A DNA stretch of 64,000 nucleotides from CALBPI01 sp038524795 (GTDB lineage Bacteria > Pseudomonadota > Gammaproteobacteria > Steroidobacterales > Woeseiaceae): positions 62,001 through 126,000 of the forward strand of contig JBCBIJ010000002.1 of NCBI GenBank assembly GCA_038524795.1, read 5' to 3'. The notes beneath the pieces were generated by a model that was not told the DNA's origin, did not search any database, and saw only the letters and a program-made list of their open reading frames with translations. Every line of letters begins with the position of its first letter. The first letter of the stretch is position 1. This document shows, one piece after another, positions 57,740 through 64,000 of the stretch. The position numbers and the translations under genes were made by a program.

Positions 57740-58663
57740 ATGGCAAGCCCCCGCGAAACGGAGACGGACGCAAGTTGCGAGATGCTCGTGACAGCCTGCT
57801 ACGGCCGCCGGTTTGGTCTCGCTGTGCCCGTCGATCTTGGCGCGCCCGAACATCAGGCGCGCACGCGCGGCAAGCGCCTGCGCCCTGTGGCCGGCGATCG
57901 CGTCCTGGCAAGCCCGCTCGCCAATGAAGACGACTGGCTGATCGAATCCGTGCTCTCGCGCGACAACGAACTGGCACGGCCAGACAGCCGCGGTCGACGC
58001 GAAGTGCTGGCCGCCAATGTGTCCCTCATGATCATCGTTGTGGCCCCGGAGCCCGCGCCCGACTTCTACATCGTCGACCGCTATCTCGCAGCCGCGCGTC
58101 TTATGCCCTGTGAGGCTGCCATCGTTTGGAGCAAGTCGGATCTCGATGACCCGCCCGAGGCCTGTGATACCTATGCGGCCCTCAACTACCCGGTACTGAG
58201 CTGTAGCGCGCGCGGCAGCGCAGGCATCGACGCACTGGCGTCCCTGCTACAGGGCCACACAGGCATCCTTGTGGGTCAGTCGGGCGTCGGCAAATCGTCA
58301 CTGATCAATGCGCTCATCGGAGACTCGCGCCAGCGCATTGGCGCTGTGTCAGAGGGCAGCCGCGAGGGCCGTCACACCACCGTGACCGCGGCACTCATTC
58401 GTACCGAGACCGGGCTCGCCGTCATCGATTCGCCCGGGGTTCGCGACTACGCACCGAGCATCGATTCACTCCGCGATGTCGGCGCGGGTTTCGTGGAGAT
58501 TGCGCACTACGCGCAGCACTGTCGGTTCGCAGACTGCCAGCACCGGGCCGAACCAGGCTGTGCCGTCAAAGCAGCCGTTGCGTCTGGTGAGCTCGATGCG
58601 CGGCGCTATGACAGCTACCGGCGGCTGCGCCAGTTGACGGAGCAGTTGCGACGCGACTGGTAG
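57740..58663 (+). CDS. rsgA: Ribosome small-subunit biogenesis GTPase RsgA
   Basis: A 307-residue circularly permuted GTPase that checks maturation of the 30S decoding centre. An OB-fold precedes the G domain, in which G4 comes first (IVWSKSDLDD, with Ser-Lys in place of Asn-Lys), then G1 GQSGVGKSSLINALIG, G2 GRHTTVTAALI and G3 VIDSPGVRDY. The C-terminal zinc finger is HCRFADCQHRAEPGC. No ribosome-binding site is visible, in line with a leaderless mRNA. The G4 Asn-to-Ser change may lower guanine specificity but occurs in the family. Confidence 0.94.
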   Translation: MASPRETETDASCEMLVTACYGRRFGLAVPVDLGAPEHQARTRGKRLRPVAGDRVLASPLANEDDWLIESVLSRDNELARPDSRGRREVLAANVSLMIIVVAPEPAPDFYIVDRYLAAARLMPCEAAIVWSKSDLDDPPEACDTYAALNYPVLSCSARGSAGIDALASLLQGHTGILVGQSGVGKSSLINALIGDSRQRIGAVSEGSREGRHTTVTAALIRTETGLAVIDSPGVRDYAPSIDSLRDVGAGFVEIAHYAQHCRFADCQHRAEPGCAVKAAVASGELDARRYDSYRRLRQLTEQLRRDW

Positions 58664-58675
58664 CGCTCGTCCGGG

Positions 58676-59038
58676 CTATCGCGTGGCGCCGAAGCCGCCC
58701 GCGAGCTGTCCGCCACCAAGCAAATGCAGGTGCATGTGAAACACCGTCTGGCAACCGTGGGCATTGGTGTTCATGACGAGACGAAAACCCGATTCCGCGA
58801 AGCCATGCTCTGCCGCGTAACCACGGGCTGCGAGGACCAGTCGTCCCATGAGTGCCGCGTCTTCATCGTTGAGCGCGTTAACAGACGCAATGTGGCGCCG
58901 GGGCACGAACAGAACGTGTACGGGCGCCTGCGGATTGATGTCGCGAAACGCGACGATTTCGTCGTCCTCGTAGACGATATCCGCGGGAATCTCGCGCCGG
59001 ATGATTTTGCAGAACAAGCAGTCTTCTTCTGTGCTCAC
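58676..59038 (-). CDS. HIT-family nucleotide hydrolase (HinT-like)
   Basis: A 120-residue histidine-triad protein. DCLFCKIIRREIPADIVYEDDEIVAFRDINPQAPVHVLFVPRRHI is the classical opening and HMHLHLLGGGQL the triad itself. HinT-type enzymes hydrolyse nucleoside phosphoramidates such as AMP-lysine. Zinc may be bound by the N-terminal CxxC. It follows recR by 14 bases as the last gene of the dnaX-ybaB-recR-HIT transcript. Confidence 0.94.
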   Translation of the reverse strand: MSTEEDCLFCKIIRREIPADIVYEDDEIVAFRDINPQAPVHVLFVPRRHIASVNALNDEDAALMGRLVLAARGYAAEHGFAESGFRLVMNTNAHGCQTVFHMHLHLLGGGQLAGGFGATR

Positions 59039-59052
59039 GCCAGTGGCTCCCG

Positions 59053-59661
59053 TTAACTCGCGGCCTCAACGCTGCGCCGACCCGTGAACGCGTGCGACAG
59101 CGTGCCCCCGTCAACGTACTCGAGCTCACCACCCACAGGCACACCGTGCGCGATGCGGCTGGCCGCAACCCCGGAACGGGACGCCAGATCGGCCACGTAA
59201 TGCGCCGTGGCGTCACCCTCCACCGTGGGGTTCGTCGCGATGATGACCTCGCGCAGGCGGTCGTCGCGCAACCGCTTCATCAGCAGATCAAGGCCCAATT
59301 CCTCGGGACCGATACCGTCGAGCGGCGACAAATGCCCCATGAGCACAAAGTAGCGCCCCCTAAACCCGGTCGCTGCATCGAGCGCGAGCACATCCGCGGG
59401 CGACTCGACCACGCAGAGCTGACTGTCGTCGCGCGTCGGGTCAGAACAGATCGGGCAGATGGGGTCTTCTGAAAACATCCGGCAGCGTTCGCAGTGGCCG
59501 ATACCTTCCGCCGCGGCACGAAGGCCGTCTGCGAGTCGGATGGCGCCATCGCGGTCTCGTTCGAGCAACGCAAAAGCCATCCTCTGCGCCGACTTCTGCC
59601 CGACACCGGGCAGACAGCGCAAGGCGTCAATGAGATCCGTCAGGAGCGGCGTGAACGCCAT
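59053..59661 (-). CDS. recR: Recombination mediator RecR
   Basis: A 202-residue RecFOR-pathway protein that, with RecO, loads RecA on gapped DNA. It has the helix-hairpin-helix LIDALRCLPGVGQKSAQRMAFALL, the zinc finger CERCRMFSEDPICPIC, and the Toprim domain (LCVVESPADVLALDAATGFRGRYFVLMGHLSPLDGIGPEEL). Starts one base after the ybaB stop, keeping the order dnaX-ybaB-recR common to bacteria. Confidence 0.97.
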   Translation of the reverse strand: MAFTPLLTDLIDALRCLPGVGQKSAQRMAFALLERDRDGAIRLADGLRAAAEGIGHCERCRMFSEDPICPICSDPTRDDSQLCVVESPADVLALDAATGFRGRYFVLMGHLSPLDGIGPEELGLDLLMKRLRDDRLREVIIATNPTVEGDATAHYVADLASRSGVAASRIAHGVPVGGELEYVDGGTLSHAFTGRRSVEAAS

Positions 59662-59662
59662 A

Positions 59663-59989
59663 TCAGAACGGCAGCTTCATTCCCGGCGGCAGCCCCATGC
59701 CACCGGCCAGGCCCGACATCATTTCCTTACTGAGCGCCTCGACCTTGCGCAGCGCATCGTTGAAGGCCGCCGCCACGAGATCCTCGAGCATCTCGCGGTC
59801 CTCGCCGAGCAGGCTGTCGTCGATCGCGATACCGCGCACCTCGTGACGACCCGTCATCGTGACGCGCACGAGACCTGCGCCGGACTCACCCGTGACCTCG
59901 GTTTCGGCCAGCTCGGCCTGCGCCTTCTCCATGTTGGCCTGCATGGCCTTGGCCTGCTTCATGAGCTGGCCGATTCCACCTTTCATCAT
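59663..59989 (-). CDS. ybaB: YbaB/EbfC nucleoid-associated protein
   Basis: A 108-residue dimeric DNA-binding protein with the family opening GIGQLMKQAKAMQANMEKAQAELAETEVTGESGAGLVRVTMTGRHEVRGIAIDDSLL and the ending GLAGGMGLPPGMKLPF. Its ATG overlaps the stop of dnaX by four bases. It modulates nucleoid structure and possibly recombination with RecR. Confidence 0.96.
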   Translation of the reverse strand: MMKGGIGQLMKQAKAMQANMEKAQAELAETEVTGESGAGLVRVTMTGRHEVRGIAIDDSLLGEDREMLEDLVAAAFNDALRKVEALSKEMMSGLAGGMGLPPGMKLPF

Positions 59990-61635
59990 GGTTCTCCATT
60001 TCGTTCGACGAGCTCTGCGTCGAACATGTTCTTGATTGCGGCCACACCCGCATCGCTGTCGAGTTCGTCGCGCGTCGCCGCCTGGGCCTCGGCCGCTTCG
60101 CGCGCCACGCGCTGCGTAGGCGTCTCGCCCGCCGCCTGTCCGTCAATTTCGACGCGCACCGTGATCGCGTCACCAAGATAGTCTGACAGCGCGGATTCGA
60201 GTTCTGCGACACGTTCGGGTTTGAGCATCGACTCACTTCGTCGATCAAGCGACAGTCGCACAAGTCCATCTTCCCGGCCCGTAAACGCGCAATTGGCTGC
60301 CAACAGCCGGGCCACACCACTAAGCGGCAACTGCCCCACAAGCCGGTGCCAATCCTCAAGGCCTGTAGCCGCTTCATCGGCGCTCCGCGCCACGGGCTTC
60401 GGCGCAGGCGCCGCCGAGGGCCCGGCAGGTGTGGGTTCCGCCACCCTGTGCTGCGACGCCTTGGGCGCTGCCGACTTGCCGCCACTCGCCGCCCCCGGTG
60501 CAGGAGCCGCGGCCGGTGCGGGAGCCGCGGCCGGTGCGGGAGCCGCGGCCGGTGCACCCGGCCGGAACGCCAGCATGCGCAACAGCGTCATCTCGACACC
60601 GGACCTCGGATCGGGCGCCAGGTAGAGGTCACGTTTGCCTACAACGGCAAACTGGTAGTAGAGCTGGGCGTCCTCGGGCGAGATGCGGCCGGCGAGGCGC
60701 TCGACCTCCGCAGCGACCGCCGCATCGGCATCGCCGGCGCCCGTGGCCTGGAACACGGCGACACGCGTCAGCAGGCCCGCAAGCTCATCGAGCAGACGGC
60801 CGTAATCTGGGAATTGCGCGTCCGCGTCTTCAATCAGGTCGAGCAAGCCCTGCGCATCGCTGTCGGCGAGGCAGTCCACGATCCGCGCCACGGCATTGCG
60901 GTCGAGGGCGCCGAGCATGCTGGCAACGGCGTCGCCTTCAAGCCGCCCGCCCCCATACGCAATCGCCTGGTCCATGATCGACAACGCGTCGCGCATACTG
61001 CCGTCGGCTGCGCGCGCGATCATCGACAGCGACGGGTCATCGGCCTCGAGACCCTCCTCTTTTGCGATGAACGCCATGCGATCCGCGATGAGTTGTGGTG
61101 TGAGCCGCTTCAGGTTGAACTGCAGGCAGCGCGACAGCACCGTGACAGGCAACTTCTGAGGGTCGGTCGTCGCCAGCAAAAACGTCACGTGCTCAGGCGG
61201 CTCCTCAAGCGTCTTGAGCAGCGCATTGAACGAGTGCGTCGACAGCATGTGAACCTCGTCGATGAGGTACACCTTCTTGCGGCCGCGTGTGGGTCGGTAC
61301 TGCACGTTATCGAGCATCTCGCGCATGTCGTCGACCTTCGTGCGCGAGGCCGCGTCGACCTCAATGAGATCTACGAACCGGCCTTCGTCAATTTCGGTGC
61401 ATGCACTGCAAACGCCGCACGGCGTTGCCGACACACCGCGCTCGCAGTTTATCGCTTTGGCCAAAATACGCGCCAGCGTGGTCTTGCCCACGCCGCGCGT
61501 GCCCGCAAACAGGTACGCGTGATGCAGCTTGTCGCTTTCAAGCGCATGCGAGAGCGCTCGAAGGACGTGCTGCTGGCCCACAACGTCTTCGAAACGTTGC
61601 GGCCGCCATTTTCGGGCGAGAACGAGATAGCTCAT
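59986..61635 (-). CDS. dnaX: DNA polymerase III subunit tau (and gamma)
   Basis: A 549-residue clamp-loader subunit from ATG 61635 (MSYLVLARKWRPQRF). AAA domain with Walker A GTRGVGKTTLARIL, zinc ligands in NCERGVSATPCGVCSAC, Walker B VYLIDEVHMLS and sensor SRC motif (LSRCLQFNLKRL). After domain III (to about 365) comes an alanine/proline linker made by a tandem 18-base repeat, then a C-terminal tau-like region. I see no A6G-type slippery heptamer, so a shorter gamma made by frameshift is not supported. The 549 residues are shorter than E. coli tau (643), mainly in the C-terminal part. Confidence 0.95.
   Translation of the reverse strand: MSYLVLARKWRPQRFEDVVGQQHVLRALSHALESDKLHHAYLFAGTRGVGKTTLARILAKAINCERGVSATPCGVCSACTEIDEGRFVDLIEVDAASRTKVDDMREMLDNVQYRPTRGRKKVYLIDEVHMLSTHSFNALLKTLEEPPEHVTFLLATTDPQKLPVTVLSRCLQFNLKRLTPQLIADRMAFIAKEEGLEADDPSLSMIARAADGSMRDALSIMDQAIAYGGGRLEGDAVASMLGALDRNAVARIVDCLADSDAQGLLDLIEDADAQFPDYGRLLDELAGLLTRVAVFQATGAGDADAAVAAEVERLAGRISPEDAQLYYQFAVVGKRDLYLAPDPRSGVEMTLLRMLAFRPGAPAAAPAPAAAPAPAAAPAPGAASGGKSAAPKASQHRVAEPTPAGPSAAPAPKPVARSADEAATGLEDWHRLVGQLPLSGVARLLAANCAFTGREDGLVRLSLDRRSESMLKPERVAELESALSDYLGDAITVRVEIDGQAAGETPTQRVAREAAEAQAATRDELDSDAGVAAIKNMFDAELVERNGEP
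60500..60553. repeat. Three tandem 18-base repeats in dnaX
   Basis: Three units of 18 bases (60500-60517, 60518-60535, 60536-60553), identical except one base in the first, encode the linker unit PAPAAA on the minus strand. Copy number is likely to vary among strains because the frame is kept by any number of units. Confidence 0.85.
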
Positions 61636-61684
61636 GGAGACCAATGCGCCGGGGCGCACCGCCACGGCGGCGCGAGTGAATTCG

Positions 61685-61799
61685 AGGGCCCGTGCCAGCT
61701 GTTTCCCGGCACCCGGTGTGACCGCTGCCGCTGCTCCCTTCCGGGCCTGACGGGGTTCACGGCTGACCGTCGCGGGGCAGCCGACACGGACCAGGCCCT
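61685..61799 (-). ncRNA. ffs: 4.5S RNA (bacterial signal-recognition-particle RNA)
   Basis: On the minus strand the conserved tip of the SRP RNA is clear: GUCAGGCCCGGAAGGGAGCAGC, written here in part, with GGAAG tetraloop-type cap and the asymmetric A/C internal loop that binds Ffh. The ends AGGGCC (61799-61794) and GGGCCCU (61691-61685) pair to close a rod of about 115 nt, the size of E. coli 4.5S RNA. It lies upstream of dnaX on the same strand, a common proteobacterial location. The end points are estimated from pairing. A GATACT upstream could be its -10 box. Confidence 0.93.
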
Positions 61800-61870
61800 A
61801 GTATCTCAAGGCGTGCCCGGGGATTCACCCCCGATTTCGACAGAAGGGCGAGTCCGACCGCCGAGCACGG

Positions 61871-61876
61871 TATAAT
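61871..61876 (+). promoter_or_regulatory. -10 element before mltF
   Basis: A perfect TATAAT whose expected start point, about seven bases on, coincides with the ATG at 61883 of a short leader frame. No good -35 box is visible. Confidence 0.45.
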
Positions 61877-61882
61877 CCGGTC

Positions 61883-61921
61883 ATGGCCGTCTGCAGCACG
61901 CGACTTCAGGCGCTGGCATGA
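61883..61921 (+). CDS. Possible leaderless upstream ORF coupled to mltF
   Basis: ATG 61883 opens a 12-codon frame (MAVCSTRLQALA) ending with TGA at 61919-61921, which overlaps the mltF ATG at 61918 as ATGA. The start lies six bases after a perfect -10 box, so ribosomes may load at the mRNA 5' end and couple to mltF. It may equally be a chance frame; no conservation data are available here. Confidence 0.35.
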   Translation: MAVCSTRLQALA

Positions 61922-63333
61922 GACTTGTGCTGGCCCTCATCGCGGGAGCGTTGCTTACCACGCCTCACTTCCCGCCCCCCATTCTTGAGCAGGTCCTCGA
62001 GACAGGTCGCCTGCGCGTGGTCACGCGCAATGCACCGACCGCCTGGTACATCGGCAGCGACGGTCCAACGGGTCCCGAGTATGACCTTGTGCGCGGATTC
62101 AGTGAGGACCTGGGCGTAGAGCTCGACATGGTGCCAATGGAAAGCTTCTCTGAGCTCGTGCCTTCGGTCGCCCAGGGCGACGCGCACATGGCGGCAGGCG
62201 CCCTATCGATTACCGAACCGCGACTCGCACTCGTGCGGTTCTCCCAGCCCTACCAGCAGGTCGAGCAGCACCTGATCTACCGTCGCGGAACAGGGCGCCC
62301 ACAATCGCTGGTTGACGTTCAGGACCGGGAGATTGTCGTCGTCGCAGGCTCCAGCCACGCCGACACCATGCGCGCGCTGGAGCCCGATCTGCCGCTCTTG
62401 CGCTGGCGCGAAGACGCGAGCGTGGACGCCGCCGATCTGCTTGAGCAAGTGGCGGAAGGCGACATCGACTACACGGTGGCCGATTCCACGGATTTCAGCA
62501 TTCACCGCAATTTCCACCCTGAGCTGCGCATTGCGCTCGAGCTCGAGGTCGCGGACTCGATCGCCTGGGCCTTCCCGCCCGACGGCGACGACACGCTCAT
62601 CGTGCGCGCCAACCAGTACCTGCAGAAAATCCGCCGCAATGGCGAGCTCACGCGAATCCTGGACCGCTACTACGGGCACAACGACGAGTTCGACTATGTG
62701 GGCACGCGCAGCTTCATTCGCCACTACGAGTCGCGGCTGCCCCGCTACCGCGATCTGTTCCTCGAGGCCGCCAGCGCCAATGAACTCGACTGGCAGCTGC
62801 TGGCCGCCATGGGGTACCAGGAGTCGCACTGGCGGCGCTCCGCGGTGTCACCGACGGGCGTGCGCGGCATCATGATGTTGACCCAGGCAACAGCCGACTA
62901 CCTGGGCATCGAAGACCGCACCGACCCCGCGTCCAGCATTAGCGGTGGCGCGCGCTTTTACGCGCGGCTCAAGGCGCGGCTCAACGACAGTATCCCCGAA
63001 CCCGACCGCACGTGGATGGCGCTGGCCGCCTACAACGTGGGCTTCTACCACGTCGAGGACGCCCGCAAGATCGTCGAGATGCAGGACGGCGACCCCAACC
63101 GCTGGGTGGATGTCCGCGACGCGCTGCCCTTGCTGGCGCGCAAGAAATGGTATTCGCGTGTGCCCTATGGCTACGCACGGGGCTGGGAGCCTGTCGAGTA
63201 CGTCGAGAACATCCGCAACTATCGCGACATCCTGCACTGGCTCGAGAACCGGGAAAACGCATCCGAGGCCGATGAGTCGGCGCCTGAGGCTGCCCCGGAA
63301 ACCCCTGCGGAGCGAACCGAAACCCGCGCCTGA
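61918..63333 (+). CDS. mltF: Membrane-bound lytic murein transglycosylase F
   Basis: A 471-residue envelope enzyme. After an N-terminal hydrophobic signal (MRLVLALIAGALLTT) comes an ABC-type substrate-binding domain about 25-255 (LRVVTRNAPTAWYIGSDGPTGPEYDLVRGFSEDLGVELDM) and an SLT domain about 275-440 with the catalytic Glu302 in MGYQESHWRRSAVSPTGVRGIMMLT and the later AAYNVGFYHVEDAR and WYSRVPYGYARGWEPVEYVENI. It cleaves peptidoglycan to 1,6-anhydromuropeptides; the periplasmic-binding-like domain senses peptides. The C-terminal tail is acidic and alanine-rich. The signal lacks a lipobox. Confidence 0.94.
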   Translation: MRLVLALIAGALLTTPHFPPPILEQVLETGRLRVVTRNAPTAWYIGSDGPTGPEYDLVRGFSEDLGVELDMVPMESFSELVPSVAQGDAHMAAGALSITEPRLALVRFSQPYQQVEQHLIYRRGTGRPQSLVDVQDREIVVVAGSSHADTMRALEPDLPLLRWREDASVDAADLLEQVAEGDIDYTVADSTDFSIHRNFHPELRIALELEVADSIAWAFPPDGDDTLIVRANQYLQKIRRNGELTRILDRYYGHNDEFDYVGTRSFIRHYESRLPRYRDLFLEAASANELDWQLLAAMGYQESHWRRSAVSPTGVRGIMMLTQATADYLGIEDRTDPASSISGGARFYARLKARLNDSIPEPDRTWMALAAYNVGFYHVEDARKIVEMQDGDPNRWVDVRDALPLLARKKWYSRVPYGYARGWEPVEYVENIRNYRDILHWLENRENASEADESAPEAAPETPAERTETRA

Positions 63334-63417
63334 GCCCAAGCGTCGCGGCATTCAGGCCGCATTCAGCGTCCCACCTGCCTAATGGTGCCCAGACCCATCT
63401 GAAAGGGAGTGAGCACC

Positions 63418-64000
63418 ATGACCGCAGTACGCCAATTCCGCACCCTGATTGTCGCCGCCAGCCTTGCGCTCGCGGCACCCGCCATCGCCGAGTCACCGGC
63501 CCCCGCCGGCGTCCAGGTGCTTGTCGAACAGGGCAAAAAAGTCGACGGGGACCAACGCAAGTCGGGCAAAGACGCGCAGCTTTTGAGCAAGTCGACCGCA
63601 CCGACGCGCGGCGCAGGCGCACGCCTGCAGCGAAAGGCGCCGACGGCGGCTGATGCCCAGTCCATTAACCAGGACTTCTGGATCTTCGATGCCACCACCG
63701 CGATTGCCGGCGACCTCGACGGTGACGGCTTCTACACGCGCCTGGAGCTCGATCTCGATGCCGATACGGTCTACGACCAGGCCTGGGTCTATGCGGTGGT
63801 GTACCTGTCACTCGAGGGCGGTGACTGGATCGAGTATGGCGAAACCGCCGTGTTTGATATCTACGGCACCAGCGGTGGCGACGAGTACTTCTTTGACGCA
63901 GACCTCGTCTCGGGCTTTCCCACGGGCTACTACGACGTGCTGATCGAGCTCTACGACGACTTCGACGGCCGACTTGTCGCCACGTTCGGGCCTGCCCAGT
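63418..64000 (+). CDS. Secreted protein, choice-of-anchor H-like (3' end outside window)
   Basis: ATG 63418 with GGGAG upstream opens a frame that runs off the window after 194 codons. A signal peptide (RTLIVAASLALAAPAIA) is followed by a basic, low-complexity stretch and then a beta-rich domain: FWIFDATTAIAGDLDGDGFYTRLELDLDADT, WVYAVVYLSLEGGDWIEYGETAVFDIYGTSGGDEYFFDADLVSGFPTGYYDVLIELYDDFDGRLVATFGP. The D-G-D-G turn, the Y-L-S-x-x-G-x-W-x-x-Y and F-P-T-G-Y-Y-D segments agree with the choice-of-anchor H domain of gammaproteobacterial surface proteins. The C-terminal sorting tag that would confirm this is missing. Confidence 0.7.
   Translation, partial: MTAVRQFRTLIVAASLALAAPAIAESPAPAGVQVLVEQGKKVDGDQRKSGKDAQLLSKSTAPTRGAGARLQRKAPTAADAQSINQDFWIFDATTAIAGDLDGDGFYTRLELDLDADTVYDQAWVYAVVYLSLEGGDWIEYGETAVFDIYGTSGGDEYFFDADLVSGFPTGYYDVLIELYDDFDGRLVATFGPAQ

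Noticed and set aside
60500..60553. Tandem repeats as a CRISPR or mobile element
   Set aside because: Three contiguous 18-base copies without spacers, in frame in a protein linker; a simple coding repeat.
59986..61635. Programmed frameshift in dnaX producing gamma
   Set aside because: No A-AAA-AAG-type heptamer on the coding strand and no suitable stem-loop in the second half of the gene; only short homopolymers are present.
60346..61875. A 509-codon open frame on the plus strand
   Set aside because: It lies wholly opposite dnaX and the SRP RNA, is His/Arg/Gln-rich as antisense frames of GC-rich genes are, and has no domain or ribosome-binding site.

Overview
The window is a GC-rich, gene-dense chromosomal stretch that reads as a free-living Gammaproteobacterium. 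Supporting marks are the one-piece tmRNA with an ANDDNYAIAA tag, a 4.5S RNA-dnaX-ybaB-recR block, a divergent orn/rsgA pair, a divergent ppsA/ppsR pair, tail-specific protease, MltF, YgaU-type LysM protein and DUF1249. Placing it further (a marine, Woeseia- or Chromatiales-like lineage) is inference only. There is no rRNA, tRNA, CRISPR array, insertion sequence, prophage or integration site; it looks like core genome with a few accessory modules.

Layout. 1-456: end of an arsenical module (ArsI/CadI-like VOC protein and ArsR with its operator). 715-2558: a translationally coupled pair, a JmjC/cupin oxygenase and a RhlA-like alpha/beta hydrolase. 2644-3045: ssrA (tmRNA) with terminator. 3136-9228: a FlgO/TolB-TPR membrane protein, two small unknown proteins, an Hsp20 gene with a sigma32-like promoter and ROSE-type RNA thermometer, a secreted amidohydrolase and an isochorismatase-like hydrolase.

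9204-23923 is a nucleoside-salvage supercluster: tdk, upp, a lipoprotein, cdd, a CNT nucleoside transporter, deoA, two divergent paralogous phosphoribosyltransferases, a PfkB adenosine-kinase-like gene, an operon deoD-deoC-ALDH-ALDH-like, a cupin, an MTA/SAH-deaminase-like lipoprotein and deoB. Nucleosides would be imported, cleaved by DeoA/DeoD, the sugar phosphate isomerised by DeoB, split by DeoC to glyceraldehyde-3-phosphate and acetaldehyde, and the acetaldehyde oxidised by the adjacent aldehyde dehydrogenase. That dehydrogenase looks like a split version of the two-domain ALDH16 architecture.

24006-29666: a saccharopine-dehydrogenase-like reductase, then a three-gene signalling operon (PAS histidine kinase, HDOD response regulator, degenerate HD-GYP response regulator). 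29916-39805: lipoproteins, small membrane proteins, Kbp-like BON-LysM protein, dodecin, NlpC/P60 hydrolase, a gluzincin peptidase, a Ycf46-like AAA ATPase, a group of small genes flanked by two CRP-like palindromes, and Dps. 40037-50104: the tail-specific protease and a tripartite-pump operon with one adaptor and two different RND pumps. 50094-57679: coiled-coil and DUF1249 proteins, ppsR/ppsA, an SH3 membrane protein, GFA, DUF938 and orn. 57740-64000: rsgA, HIT protein, recR, ybaB, dnaX, ffs, mltF and the start of a choice-of-anchor-H-like secreted protein.

The points most worth a second look are the JmjC/RhlA-like pair, the split ALDH16 in a deo operon, the ROSE thermometer, the two CRP-like sites around a cluster of small membrane-protein genes, the perfect palindrome upstream of dps, and several genes whose -10 element sits 6-7 bases before the start codon (probable leaderless mRNAs).
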